Positions 8,440 through 17,650 of a stretch of 64,000 nt of DNA are shown piece by piece; the stretch's first letter is position 1; every line of letters begins with the position of its first letter. Under the pieces are notes generated by a model. It did not search any database, was not told where the DNA came from, and worked only from the letters and a program-made list of their open reading frames with translations. Where the stretch lies: contig NZ_JAGKJI010000002.1 in assembly GCF_020329485.1 (NCBI RefSeq), positions 310,001 through 374,000 of the forward strand. Reading direction: 5' to 3'. The position numbers and the translations under genes are program-made. The DNA is from Bradyrhizobium cenepequi (GTDB lineage: Bacteria; Pseudomonadota; Alphaproteobacteria; Rhizobiales; Xanthobacteraceae).

Positions 8440-10089
8440 ATGGATATGGCAGTTCTTGCACCGAAGCTGGGCCCTTCCGCCCACGTCGATACGTTCACGC
8501 GCGACAATCTTCCGCCGTTCCATCAATGGCCGGATCTGCTGCTGGACCGGCCGGAGTTTCAATATCCAGAGTATCTCAACGCCGCGGTCGAGCTGACCGA
8601 CCGCATGGTCGAGAAGGGCTTTGGCGACCGCATTGCGCTGATCGGCAACGGCCGCCAGCGCACCTACAAGGAGCTAACCGACTGGTCGAACCGTCTCGCG
8701 CATGCGCTTGTCGAAAACTACGGGGTCAAGCCCGGCAACCGCGTGCTGATCCGCTCCGGCAACAATCCGGCCCTGGTCGCCGCCTGGCTCGCCGCGACCA
8801 AGGCCGGCGCCGTCGTCGTCAACACCATGCCGATGCTGCGCGCGGGCGAACTCACAAAGATCGTCGACAAGGCCGAGATCGCGCTGGCGCTGACCGACAG
8901 CCGCATCGCCGATGAACTCGTCGCCTGCGCCAAGACCAGCAAATTCCTCAAGCAGGTCGTCAATTTCGACGGCACGCAGAACCACGACGCCGAGCTCGAC
9001 CGCGTCGCGCTCAGCAAGCCGGTGCGGTTCGAGGCGGTGAGAACCGGCCGCGACGACGTCGCGCTGCTCGGATTCACGTCGGGCACCACCGGCGAGCCGA
9101 AGGCGACGATGCATTTCCACCGCGATCTCCTGATCATCGCGGACGGCTATGCGAAGGAAGTGCTTGGAGTCACCGAAAATGACGTCTTCGTCGGGTCGCC
9201 GCCGCTCGCCTTCACATTTGGTCTCGGCGGGCTCGCGATCTTTCCGTTGCGTTTCGGTGCCACCGCAACGCTGCTCGAAAACGCTGCGCCCAACCAGATG
9301 GTCGAGATCATCGAGACCTACAAGGCGACGATCTGTTTCACCGCGCCGACCGCCTATCGCGCGATGATGGCCGCGATGGACAACGGCGCCGATTTGTCAT
9401 CGCTGCGTGTTGCGGTCTCCGCCGGAGAGACGCTGCCGGCGCCGGTGTTCGAAAGCTGGACCAGGAAGACCGGCAAGCCGATCCTCGACGGCATCGGCAG
9501 CACGGAGATCCTGCACATCTTCATCACCAACCGGATCGGCGATGCCGTGGCCGGGACAACAGGACATCCGGTCTGTGGCTATGAGGCCAAGATCGTCGAT
9601 GACGACATGAACGAGTTGCCGCCCGGTGTGGTCGGCAAGCTCGCGGTGCGCGGCCCGACCGGGTGTCGCTATCTCGCGGACCCGCGCCAAATCAAATATG
9701 TGCGCGATGGCTGGAACCTGACCGGCGATGCATTCGTGCGCGACGAGAATGGCCGGCTTTCCTTCGTCGCCCGCGCCGACGACATGATCGTCTCGGCCGG
9801 CTACAACATCGCAGGTCCCGAGGTCGAGGCGGCGCTGCTGACACATCCCGACGTCGCGGAGTGTGCGGTGGTCGGGCAGGCCGATGATGAACGCGGGCAG
9901 ATCGTTTCTGCCTTCGTCGTGTTGAAGCAGGGCTGCCGCTGCGACGAGTTGCAGGTGAAGCTCTTGCAGGACCACGTCAAGGCCAAAATCGCGCCGTATA
10001 AATATCCCCGCGTCATCAGCTTCGTCGACGCGCTGCCGAAAACGCAGACCGGCAAGGTCCAGCGCTTCAAATTGCGCGAAGCGAGCTGA
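8440..10089 (+). CDS. Benzoate-CoA ligase family protein (probable 2-aminobenzoate-CoA ligase)
   Basis: A 549-residue acyl-adenylate-forming enzyme, the usual length for benzoate/2-aminobenzoate-CoA ligases. The AMP/phosphate loop TSGTTGEPKATMHF starts near residue 213, GIGSTEILHIF is the A5 motif, LTGDAF lies near 427, and PKTQTGKVQRFKLRE near the C-terminus carries the catalytic Lys. The chosen ATG (MDMAVLAP) follows GAGGGG; an in-frame ATG two codons on is also possible. It converts an aromatic acid plus ATP and CoA to the aryl-CoA in the cytoplasm, the entry step for the flavoenzyme at the left edge. Benzoate, salicylate and anthranilate cannot be separated by eye. Confidence 0.85.
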   Translation: MDMAVLAPKLGPSAHVDTFTRDNLPPFHQWPDLLLDRPEFQYPEYLNAAVELTDRMVEKGFGDRIALIGNGRQRTYKELTDWSNRLAHALVENYGVKPGNRVLIRSGNNPALVAAWLAATKAGAVVVNTMPMLRAGELTKIVDKAEIALALTDSRIADELVACAKTSKFLKQVVNFDGTQNHDAELDRVALSKPVRFEAVRTGRDDVALLGFTSGTTGEPKATMHFHRDLLIIADGYAKEVLGVTENDVFVGSPPLAFTFGLGGLAIFPLRFGATATLLENAAPNQMVEIIETYKATICFTAPTAYRAMMAAMDNGADLSSLRVAVSAGETLPAPVFESWTRKTGKPILDGIGSTEILHIFITNRIGDAVAGTTGHPVCGYEAKIVDDDMNELPPGVVGKLAVRGPTGCRYLADPRQIKYVRDGWNLTGDAFVRDENGRLSFVARADDMIVSAGYNIAGPEVEAALLTHPDVAECAVVGQADDERGQIVSAFVVLKQGCRCDELQVKLLQDHVKAKIAPYKYPRVISFVDALPKTQTGKVQRFKLREAS

Positions 10090-10121
10090 TCCAAAGCATG
10101 ATCCGATCAGACTGAATCTTT

Positions 10122-10240
10122 ACCTCTCCCGCTTGCGGGAGAGGTCGGCGCATAGCGCCGGGTGAGGGTTCTCTCCACTCGGGGAGTCCCAATGCGGAGA
10201 GACACCCTCGCCCCAACTCTCTCCCGCAAGCGGGCGAGGG
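10122..10240. repeat. Palindromic intergenic repeat, family A (copy 2)
   Basis: CCTCTCCCGCTTGCGGGAGAGG hairpin-type arm, GGCGC(n)GCGCCGGGTGAGGG centre, and a matching CTCTCCCGCAAGCGGG arm. It lies between the ligase and SulP genes, after a partial copy of the GCATGATCCG family (about 10096-10118). Confidence 0.75.
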
Positions 10241-10311
10241 CGCGCACCTTCGCCGATCGCCGATTGCTCCAGGGCGTAGTGCGATTTGGTCGAATTGGCC
10301 GTGAGCCCGTT

Positions 10312-12024
10312 TCACTTTTCCCAGTCCTCCCATTCCACATCATTGTTGATTTCCAGGTAGGTGGAAACGGCGGCGCCGACGGTTGGGAAGAAGTTGTGTT
10401 CACCAAGCTGCGCCAACAATCCGAATTTCTTCAGCTTGTCCTTTACGGGATCCTTGAGTTCGGCAAAACACAGCTCGATACCCTGTGCGTGCAACGCCTC
10501 GTCCAGCTTGGCAAGCGCATCGCCGGCGGTGACGTCCACGCTCGTGACCGGCTCGGCGGCAACGACCAGCCAACGCACGGGCGTCGGTGATTTCGCCATG
10601 GCGTCCATAACACGCTCCTTGAAGAACTCGGCGTTGGCGAAGAACAGAGGCGCATCCCACCGAAACAGGACAAGCCCGGGGATCTGGCGTGCGTCCGGAT
10701 ATCTCGTGATATCGTGATAACCTTTCACGCGATCTGCGCGGCCCAATACGGCCGAGTGTGGGCGCCACGCGTCCCACAGAAACTCGGCAATGGCGATCGC
10801 GATGGCGAGACCAATTCCCGGAATGACTCCAAGCACTGCCACGCCGACAAAGCAGATGATCGATAGCCAGAACTCCCACTGCTGGATGCGATAGATTCGC
10901 TTGAGGTCGGCGACTTCGATCAGACCGATCGCGCCGGCGATGACGACGGCGGCTAGCGCAGCGTTGGGCAGATGCCGAAGGAGGTTTGGTGCTGCCAGCA
11001 GAAGAAGAGCGATGGCCAGCGCGCCGGCGACATTGGCCAGTTGCGTGCGGGCGCCCGCGGCTTCCGCAACCGGCGTCCGCGAACTGCTGCTGCTGATCGG
11101 GAAGCCCTGGAAAAAACCGGTTGCCAGATTGGCGGCGCCGAGTGCGATCATCTCCTGGTTGGGATCGGCTTGCGTGCCCAATCGTGCGGCAAAGGCGCGG
11201 GAAAGCACGCTGGTGTCGGCGAACGATATCAGCGCGACGGCGCAGCCGCCGATCATGACCGGCAATATGTCGTTGTAGCCGATCCGGGGAACGGCGAAGC
11301 CCGGCAGACCTTCCGGAAGAGGACCCAGAACGGTCACGCCGTATTGCGGCCCGAGATCCAGCGCACTGACGACGACCGTCGCCCCGACCACAGCGATCAG
11401 AATGCCAGGCAGCCGCTTGTTGTTGCGGAGCAGGAGAATGGCGACCAGCGTGCCGAGCCCAATCCCAAATGCGACCCAGTTTGTCTTGCCTTCAAGGATT
11501 GCACCGGCGATCGCCCGCAAGCTCCGCAACAGTCCATCACTCTCAATGGAAAAACCGAAGAGCTTTGGCAGTTGGCTGACCAATACCGTCAGGGCAATGC
11601 CGTTCATGTAGCCGTAGCGTATCGGCTTGGAGAGAAGCTCGGTCACAAAACCCAGACGCACGATCCCTGCCAGAATGCATATCGTCCCGGACACGATGGC
11701 CATCGCGCCGGCCAAGGTTATGGCGCGCAGAGGATCGCCGCCGGACAACGGAACGACGGCGCCGAGGATGACGGCTGCCAGAGCCGAGTCCGGCGCCAGC
11801 ACAAGGATGCGGCTGGGGCCGAACAATGCGTAGACGAGCAGCGGTACGATCGTTGCGTACAGACCATAGATGCCAGGCAGGCCCGATGCTTCCGCGTACG
11901 CAATCCCAACCGGCACCAGCATGGTCGCCAGGACGAGCCCGGCGAAGACATCGCGCGGCAGCGCCGCCGCTTCATATCGACGGAGGGTGTCGAGACCTGG
12001 CAGCCAGCAGCTCCAATGCTTCAT
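10312..12024 (-). CDS. SulP family inorganic anion transporter with STAS domain
   Basis: A 570-residue SLC26/SulP-type protein. The N-terminal FAGLVLATMLVPVGIAYAE and GLPGIYGLYATIVP segments are the SulP signature; about ten to twelve hydrophobic helices run to roughly residue 410. A cytoplasmic STAS domain follows (FRWDAPLFFANAEFF, then PVTSVDVTAGDALAKL). Family members carry sulfate, bicarbonate or dicarboxylates, usually with H+ or Na+; the substrate is not determined. Its start is 9 bases after the TetR stop on the same strand, so the two are probably co-transcribed, which is unusual for a regulator that also faces an RND operon. Confidence 0.9.
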   Translation of the reverse strand: MKHWSCWLPGLDTLRRYEAAALPRDVFAGLVLATMLVPVGIAYAEASGLPGIYGLYATIVPLLVYALFGPSRILVLAPDSALAAVILGAVVPLSGGDPLRAITLAGAMAIVSGTICILAGIVRLGFVTELLSKPIRYGYMNGIALTVLVSQLPKLFGFSIESDGLLRSLRAIAGAILEGKTNWVAFGIGLGTLVAILLLRNNKRLPGILIAVVGATVVVSALDLGPQYGVTVLGPLPEGLPGFAVPRIGYNDILPVMIGGCAVALISFADTSVLSRAFAARLGTQADPNQEMIALGAANLATGFFQGFPISSSSSRTPVAEAAGARTQLANVAGALAIALLLLAAPNLLRHLPNAALAAVVIAGAIGLIEVADLKRIYRIQQWEFWLSIICFVGVAVLGVIPGIGLAIAIAIAEFLWDAWRPHSAVLGRADRVKGYHDITRYPDARQIPGLVLFRWDAPLFFANAEFFKERVMDAMAKSPTPVRWLVVAAEPVTSVDVTAGDALAKLDEALHAQGIELCFAELKDPVKDKLKKFGLLAQLGEHNFFPTVGAAVSTYLEINNDVEWEDWEK

Positions 12025-12033
12025 TGCCGGTCA

Positions 12034-12633
12034 CTATGAATTGCTCTGCTCCTCGAACGCCTTCAGCGATACCGCCGCGACCTGCCGCAGCGCCTCGCGG
12101 TCCGCGCCGGACGAAGCCATCACGCCCATGCCGGCGATGACCGCGGAAAGATAGCGCGCGAGCGCGGCAGGGTCGGCGGTTTCCTTGAGATCGCCCTCGG
12201 CCCGCGCCCTTATAAAGCGGTCGCGGAGTTGGTTCTCGGTCTGCGCCCGATGGGCGGCGAGTTCGAAGGGAACGTTTTCCGAACCGGTGCCGCAGGCAAG
12301 GCCGCCCTGGACCAGCAGGCAGCCGGGCGGATTGGCCGGGTCGGTCTGGGTATCGGCGGTGCCCATCAGGATTCGCTCGGCCACTTCGCGGGCGGTCGGA
12401 GCGCTCACGATTTGTTCCAGCCAGCAGGCGCGCTTGGCGCTGTAACGATCGAGCGCAGCCTTCAAGAGACCTTCTTTGCTGCCGAAGGCCGCGTACAGGC
12501 TTGGCGGATTTATGCCCATGGCGTCAGTGAGTTGCGCGATCGTCGCGCCCTCATAGCCGTGTCGCCAGAACACTTCCATCGCCTGGTCCAGCGCCGCATC
12601 GGCGTCGAACGCCCGGGGCCTGCCCATCGCCAT
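12034..12633 (-). CDS. TetR/AcrR family transcriptional regulator
   Basis: A 199-residue TetR-type repressor. The N-terminal HTH is clear (AMEVFWRHGYEGATIAQLTD, then INPPSLYAAFGSKEGLL at about 42-58); the C-terminal ligand domain is variable. Start at MAMGRPR, with a second in-frame ATG two codons later. It is divergent from the RND adaptor gene, with a perfect 6-bp inverted repeat in between. It is the likely repressor of the efflux operon and possibly of itself plus the SulP gene behind it. Confidence 0.9.
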   Translation of the reverse strand: MAMGRPRAFDADAALDQAMEVFWRHGYEGATIAQLTDAMGINPPSLYAAFGSKEGLLKAALDRYSAKRACWLEQIVSAPTAREVAERILMGTADTQTDPANPPGCLLVQGGLACGTGSENVPFELAAHRAQTENQLRDRFIRARAEGDLKETADPAALARYLSAVIAGMGVMASSGADREALRQVAAVSLKAFEEQSNS

Positions 12634-12703
12634 TGCGTGCTCCCTGAAAATTTCTTAACATCCGCTACATAAGTATCTTGCGGATCGGCGTCCAGCTTCA
12701 CAT

Positions 12704-12721
12704 TTGTAGCGCTCACTACAA
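12704..12721. promoter_or_regulatory. Putative TetR operator
   Basis: TTGTAG-N6-CTACAA, a perfect 6-bp inverted repeat with a 6-base spacer in the 103-base region between the divergent TetR and RND adaptor genes, 15 bases before the adaptor ATG. Size and location fit a TetR-family operator. Confidence 0.6.
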
Positions 12722-12736
12722 TTCTGGAGCGCGCAA

Positions 12737-13981
12737 ATGCCCCCATCCCGCATCACCCCCCGTTCCGGCCGGTTCCGACGCATTGTTGGCGGTATTGTGA
12801 TCGTTGGCGCCATCGCGGCGGCCGGATCGGTCCTTTCCGGCCGCTATTTCTATGCCGCGCAGGCGACCAGTGCGGCCGCCGCGCCGGAGCCGGCGGTCGC
12901 CGTGACGGTCGCCGTCATCGAGCCCCGACAGGCCAATCTGTGGGACGACTTCTCCGGTCGGCTCGAGGCCATCGACCGTGTCGAGCTGCGGCCCCGTGTC
13001 GCCGGCGCGATCCTGGCGACCAACTTCACCGAGGGTTCGCTGGTGAAGGCCGGCGATCTCCTGTTCAAGATCGATCCCGCGCCTTATGCCGCCGAGGTCG
13101 ACAAGGCCCAGGCGCAGCTCGAGGCGGCCAAAGCGCGCGTGGTCTTCACGACCAGCGAGCTCGAGCGCGGCGCGCAGCTCGTCGGCAATGCCGTCGTGAC
13201 CCGGCGCGACTATGACCAGCGCGACAACGCCAATCGCGAGGCGATCGCCAACGTCAAGGCTGCCGAAGCGACGCTGCAAACCGCAAAGCTCAATCTCGAC
13301 TACACCGAAGTGCGCGCTCCCGTGGACGGCCGTGTCGGCAAGTTTGAGGTCACCGTCGGCAATCTCGTCGCCGCCGGCACCGCCTCGCCGGTATTGACCT
13401 CGCTGGTCTCGGTCAATCCGATCTATGCCAGCTTCGATGCTGATGAAGAGGTGGTGCTGCGCGCGTTGAACTCGATCGCAGATGGCTCCGGCAGGCGCGG
13501 CAACCTCGACCGGATTCCGGTCGAGATGACGACGTCCGGCGGCACCACCGCCAAGGGCCACATCCAGCTCATCGACAACCAGGTCAACGGCCAGAGCGGC
13601 ACCATCCGCGTGCGCGCGGTGTTCCGCAATGACGACGGCCGCCTGATCCCCGGCCAGTTCGCGCGGGTGCGCATGGGTCAGCCGCAGAAGCAGACCTTGG
13701 TCATGATCGACGAACGCGCGATCGGCACCGACCAGGACAAGAAGTTCGTGATGGTGGTCGGCGAGGACAGTCGCGCGGCCTACCGTCCGATCACGCTCGG
13801 CGGCTCCGTCGAGGGCCTGCGCATCATCACCTCCGGTCTGAAGTCCGGCGACCGCATCGTCGTCAACGGCCTGCAGCGCGTGCGCCCCGGTGCTCTCCTG
13901 AAGATGGAGATCGCTGAAATGGGCGCACGCGGTACGCAGCAGGCCTCCAACGAAGACAACAAGCAGATCGTGCAGCGGTGA
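12737..13981 (+). CDS. RND efflux periplasmic adaptor subunit (membrane fusion protein)
   Basis: A 414-residue HlyD/AcrA-type adaptor. It has one N-terminal membrane anchor (about 13-40), a barrel-sandwich lipoyl half (SGRLEAIDRVELRPRVAG, 70-90), an alpha-helical hairpin (about 115-180), the second lipoyl half (YTEVRAPVDGRVGKFEVTVG, about 190-210), and beta-barrel and membrane-proximal domains. GGAG precedes the ATG. It links the inner-membrane pump encoded next to an outer-membrane channel encoded elsewhere, and is probably repressed by the divergent TetR protein. Confidence 0.93.
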   Translation: MPPSRITPRSGRFRRIVGGIVIVGAIAAAGSVLSGRYFYAAQATSAAAAPEPAVAVTVAVIEPRQANLWDDFSGRLEAIDRVELRPRVAGAILATNFTEGSLVKAGDLLFKIDPAPYAAEVDKAQAQLEAAKARVVFTTSELERGAQLVGNAVVTRRDYDQRDNANREAIANVKAAEATLQTAKLNLDYTEVRAPVDGRVGKFEVTVGNLVAAGTASPVLTSLVSVNPIYASFDADEEVVLRALNSIADGSGRRGNLDRIPVEMTTSGGTTAKGHIQLIDNQVNGQSGTIRVRAVFRNDDGRLIPGQFARVRMGQPQKQTLVMIDERAIGTDQDKKFVMVVGEDSRAAYRPITLGGSVEGLRIITSGLKSGDRIVVNGLQRVRPGALLKMEIAEMGARGTQQASNEDNKQIVQR

Positions 13982-14020
13982 CGCGTGACGGCTTGGCGTT
14001 CGATCGAGCCGCCGGACTTC

Positions 14021-14165
14021 ACTTCGCCCCGCCTGCGGGGAGAGGTCGGATCGCATCGCAGATGCGATCCGACTGAGGGGGGAGCCTCCACGAGTCCAAC
14101 TGTGACCGCATTCGCGGAGACTACACCTCATCCCGACCTTCTCCCCGCGCGCGGGGAGAAGGGGA
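14021..14165. repeat. Palindromic intergenic repeat, family A (copy 3)
   Basis: GCCTGCGGGGAGAGGTCGG, GGATCGCATC/GATGCGATCC and a CTTCTCCCCGCGCGCGGGGAGAAG-like terminal hairpin. It lies inside the RND operon, between the adaptor and pump genes, so it will be transcribed and may affect processing or relative expression. Confidence 0.75.
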
Positions 14166-14219
14166 AACCCGACATCACCTGATCACATTGGAAGGCTCCG
14201 CGTAGGCGGGGGAAGACCC

Positions 14220-17200
14220 ATGAATCTCTCAAAGTTCTTCATCGACCGGCCGATCTTTGCGGGTGTGCTGTCGGTCCTGATTTTCCTCGCCGGCCTCATC
14301 TCGCTTCTGGCGATGCCGATCTCGGAATATCCCGATGTCGTGCCGCCATCGGTCGTGGTGCGCGCGACCTATCCCGGCGCCAATCCGAAGGTGATAGCGG
14401 AAACGGTCGCCACCCCGATCGAGGAGCAGATCAACGGCGTCGAGGACATGCTCTATATGAGCAGCCAGGCGACCACCGATGGCGCGATGACGCTGACGGT
14501 GACCTTCCGGCTCGGCACCGATCCCGACAAGGCGACGCAGCTCGTGCAGAACCGCGTGCAGCAGGCCGAGCCGCGGCTGCCGGCGGTGGTGCGCCAGCTC
14601 GGGATCATCACCAAGAAGAGCTCGCCCGATCTCACCATGGTCGTGCACTTGCTGTCGCCGAACAACCGCTACGACGTGACGTATCTGCGCAACTACGCGG
14701 TGCTCAACGTCAAGGACCGGCTGGCGCGGATCGACGGCGTCGGCGACGTCCAGCTCTATGGCGCTGGCGACTATTCGATGCGGGCCTGGGTCGATCCACA
14801 GAAGGCCGCCGAACACGGCCTGAACGCGAGCGACGTCGTCAAGGCGATCCAGGGTCAGAACGTCGAGGCCGCCGCCGGCGTGGTCGGCTCCTCGCCGAGC
14901 GTCAAGGGCATCGATCTGCAGCTGTCCGTCAATGCCGAAGGCCGGCTCGCGACCGAGGAGCAGTTCGGCGACATCGTGGTCAAGACCGGTTCACGCGGCG
15001 AGGTGGTACGTCTGCGCGATGTCGCCCGCATCGAGCTGGGCGCCTCCGAATATGGCCTGCGCTCCCTGCTCGACAACAAGCAGGCGGTCGCGATCCCGAT
15101 CAACCAGGCCCCCGGCTCCAATGCGCTGGATATCTCCGACAAGGTCCGCGCGACCATGGCCGAGATCAAGAAGAACATGCCTGACGGCGTCGACTACCGG
15201 ATCGTCTACGATCCCACCCAGTTCGTGCGCTCCTCGATCGAGGCGGTGGTCCATACGCTCTTGGAAGCGATCGTGCTGGTCGTCCTGGTCGTGATCCTGT
15301 TCCTGCAGACCTGGCGCGCTTCGATCATCCCGCTGCTCGCGGTGCCGGTGTCGATCGTCGGCACCTTCGCGGTGATGCATGTGTTCGGCTTCTCGATCAA
15401 CGCGCTCAGCCTGTTCGGCCTGGTGCTCGCGATCGGCATCGTCGTGGACGACGCCATCGTCGTGGTCGAGAACGTCGAGCGCAACATCGAGGCTGGGCTG
15501 TCGCCTCGCGAGGCGACCTACCAGGCGATGAAGGAAGTGTCCGGCCCGATCATCGCGATCGCGCTGGTCCTGATCGCGGTGTTCGTGCCGCTCGCCTTCA
15601 TCTCCGGCCTCACCGGGCAGTTCTACAAGCAGTTTGCGCTGACGATCGCGATCTCGACCGTGATCTCGGCGATCAACTCGCTGACGCTGTCGCCGGCGCT
15701 CGCGGCGCTGCTGTTGAAGGGACATCACGAGCCCAAGGACAGGCTCACGCTCATCCTCGACAAGGCGCTGGGCTGGTTCTTCCGCGGGTTCAACCGCGTC
15801 TTCACGCGCTCCTCGGAGAATTATGGCCGCAGCGTCGGCAAGGTGATTTTCGGCAAGGCGGCCGTGATGGGCGTCTATGTGCTCTTGATCGGCGTCACCG
15901 CCGTGATGTTCAAGCAGGTGCCGAGTGGCTTCGTCCCCGGCCAGGACAAGCAGTACCTGGTCGGCTTTGCGCGGCTGCCTGACGGGGCGACGCTGGATCG
16001 CACCGAAGAGGTCATCCGCAAGATGAGCGACATCGCGCTGACCCAGCCCGGCGTCGAAAGCTCGGTGGCGTTCCCGGGGCTGTCGATCTCCGGCTTCACC
16101 AACTCCTCCAACGCCGGCATCGTGTTCTCGACGCTGAAGCCGTTCGACGAGCGGAAGGACTCTTCGCTCAGCGGCAATGCGATCGCCGCCGAACTGAACA
16201 AGAAATATGCCGGCATCCAGGAAGCCTTCATCGCGATGTTCCCGCCGCCGCCGGTCAACGGCTTAGGGACCATCGGTGGCTTCAAGCTGCAGATCGAGGA
16301 TCGCGCCGGCCTCGGCTATGACGCGCTCAACGATGCGACCAAGGCGTTCATGGCGGCGATGTCGAAGGCGCCGGAGATATCGGGCCTGTTCTCGAGCTTC
16401 CAGGTCAACGTGCCGCAGCTCTTTGCCGACATCGACCGCACCAAGGCGCTGCAGCTTGGCGTGCCCGTGACGGAGGTCTTCAACACGCTCCAAATCTATT
16501 TGGGCTCGTACTACGTCAACGATTTCAACAAATTCGGTCGTACGTACTCAGTCTATGTCCAGGCCGACGCGCCGTTCCGCGCCCGCGCCGACGATATCAG
16601 GCAGTTGAAGGTTCGCTCGGCGTCCGGCGACATGGTGCCGCTGTCGGCGCTGCTGAAGATCCGCCAGAGCGCAGGGCCGGAGCGCGCGATCCGCTACAAT
16701 GGCTTCCTGTCCTCGGACATCAATGCCGCCGCGGCGCCCGGCTATTCTTCCGGCCAGGCGCAGGAAGCGGCGACGCGGATTGCCGCCGAAGTGCTGCCGC
16801 CGGGCTTTGCCTTCGAATGGACCGACCTGACCTATCAGGAATTCATCGCCGGCAATTCCGGCATCTGGGTCTTCCCGCTGGCGATCCTCTTGGTCTTCCT
16901 GGTGCTGGCTGCGCTCTATGAAAGCCTGACGCTGCCGCTCGCGATCCTCATGATCGTGCCGATGGGACTATTGGCCGCGATGTTCGGCGTCTGGCTCTCG
17001 GGTGGCGACAACAACATCTTTACCCAGATCGGCCTGATCGTGCTGGTGGGGTTGTCGGCGAAGAACGCGATCCTGATCGTCGAGTTCGCGCGTGAGTTGG
17101 AATTTGCCGGCCGCTCGCCGATTCGCGCCGCGATCGAGGCGAGCCGCTTGCGTCTTCGCCCGATCCTGATGACGTCGATGGCGTTCATCATGGGCGTGCT

Positions 17201-17402
17201 GCCGCTGGTGCTGTCGACGGGGGCCGGCTCCGAGATGCGGCGCGCGATGGGCGTCGCGGTGTTCTCCGGCATGATCGGCGTCACGATCTTCGGTCTGTTC
17301 CTGACGCCGGTATTCTATGTGTTGCTCCGCAGCGCGACCGGCATGAAGCCGCTGACGCATCACGGCGAAGCCACCATTCCTGCAAAGGCGCACGCGGCAT
17401 GA
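14220..17402 (+). CDS. RND multidrug efflux pump, HAE1 family inner-membrane permease
   Basis: A 1060-residue AcrB/MexF-type transporter. TM1 is preceded by NLSKFFIDRPIFAGV; two large periplasmic loops and twelve TM helices are in the expected order. TM4 holds the proton-relay pair Asp410-Asp411 (GIVVDDAIVVVENVERN). The second half repeats the pattern (IGLIVLVGLSAKNAILIVEF with the family Lys in TM10). It expels hydrophobic compounds using the proton gradient as a trimer with the adaptor encoded upstream. No outer-membrane channel gene is present in the window. Confidence 0.95.
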   Translation: MNLSKFFIDRPIFAGVLSVLIFLAGLISLLAMPISEYPDVVPPSVVVRATYPGANPKVIAETVATPIEEQINGVEDMLYMSSQATTDGAMTLTVTFRLGTDPDKATQLVQNRVQQAEPRLPAVVRQLGIITKKSSPDLTMVVHLLSPNNRYDVTYLRNYAVLNVKDRLARIDGVGDVQLYGAGDYSMRAWVDPQKAAEHGLNASDVVKAIQGQNVEAAAGVVGSSPSVKGIDLQLSVNAEGRLATEEQFGDIVVKTGSRGEVVRLRDVARIELGASEYGLRSLLDNKQAVAIPINQAPGSNALDISDKVRATMAEIKKNMPDGVDYRIVYDPTQFVRSSIEAVVHTLLEAIVLVVLVVILFLQTWRASIIPLLAVPVSIVGTFAVMHVFGFSINALSLFGLVLAIGIVVDDAIVVVENVERNIEAGLSPREATYQAMKEVSGPIIAIALVLIAVFVPLAFISGLTGQFYKQFALTIAISTVISAINSLTLSPALAALLLKGHHEPKDRLTLILDKALGWFFRGFNRVFTRSSENYGRSVGKVIFGKAAVMGVYVLLIGVTAVMFKQVPSGFVPGQDKQYLVGFARLPDGATLDRTEEVIRKMSDIALTQPGVESSVAFPGLSISGFTNSSNAGIVFSTLKPFDERKDSSLSGNAIAAELNKKYAGIQEAFIAMFPPPPVNGLGTIGGFKLQIEDRAGLGYDALNDATKAFMAAMSKAPEISGLFSSFQVNVPQLFADIDRTKALQLGVPVTEVFNTLQIYLGSYYVNDFNKFGRTYSVYVQADAPFRARADDIRQLKVRSASGDMVPLSALLKIRQSAGPERAIRYNGFLSSDINAAAAPGYSSGQAQEAATRIAAEVLPPGFAFEWTDLTYQEFIAGNSGIWVFPLAILLVFLVLAALYESLTLPLAILMIVPMGLLAAMFGVWLSGGDNNIFTQIGLIVLVGLSAKNAILIVEFARELEFAGRSPIRAAIEASRLRLRPILMTSMAFIMGVLPLVLSTGAGSEMRRAMGVAVFSGMIGVTIFGLFLTPVFYVLLRSATGMKPLTHHGEATIPAKAHAA

Positions 17403-17425
17403 TGTCGCGTGCGCTCGCACCTGCT

Positions 17426-17650
17426 TCAGGCCGCGAGGTCCTGCAGCAGTTTCGAGGAGCCGCGGACCAGCACCTTGCGTCCGGCCGGCGTTAACACAAG
17501 CGATTCGCCGCGCATCGCGACGAGCCCGAGCGTGATCAGGCTTTCGACCGAAAACCTGTTTATTCTCGAAGGATTTGCTGCAGGTGCACGCAAGGCCTTG
17601 AGAACTTCCCACTGATCCGCCGTTAATTCGGTGTCGAATTCGTCGTTCAT
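17426..17650 (-). CDS. Small conserved-looking hypothetical protein
   Basis: A 74-residue protein with a good ribosome site (GAGGAA) before its ATG. TADQWEVLKALR at the start, LITLGLVAMRGESLVLTPAGRKVL in the middle and the helix-turn-helix-strand pattern suggest a compact winged-helix-like domain, but there is no clear family. It is convergent with the RND pump gene, 23 bases apart. Whether it binds DNA is a guess. Confidence 0.6.
   Translation of the reverse strand: MNDEFDTELTADQWEVLKALRAPAANPSRINRFSVESLITLGLVAMRGESLVLTPAGRKVLVRGSSKLLQDLAA

Noticed and set aside
10972..12039. Long plus-strand open frame across the SulP gene
   Set aside because: It is antisense of the transporter, with no recognisable protein features.
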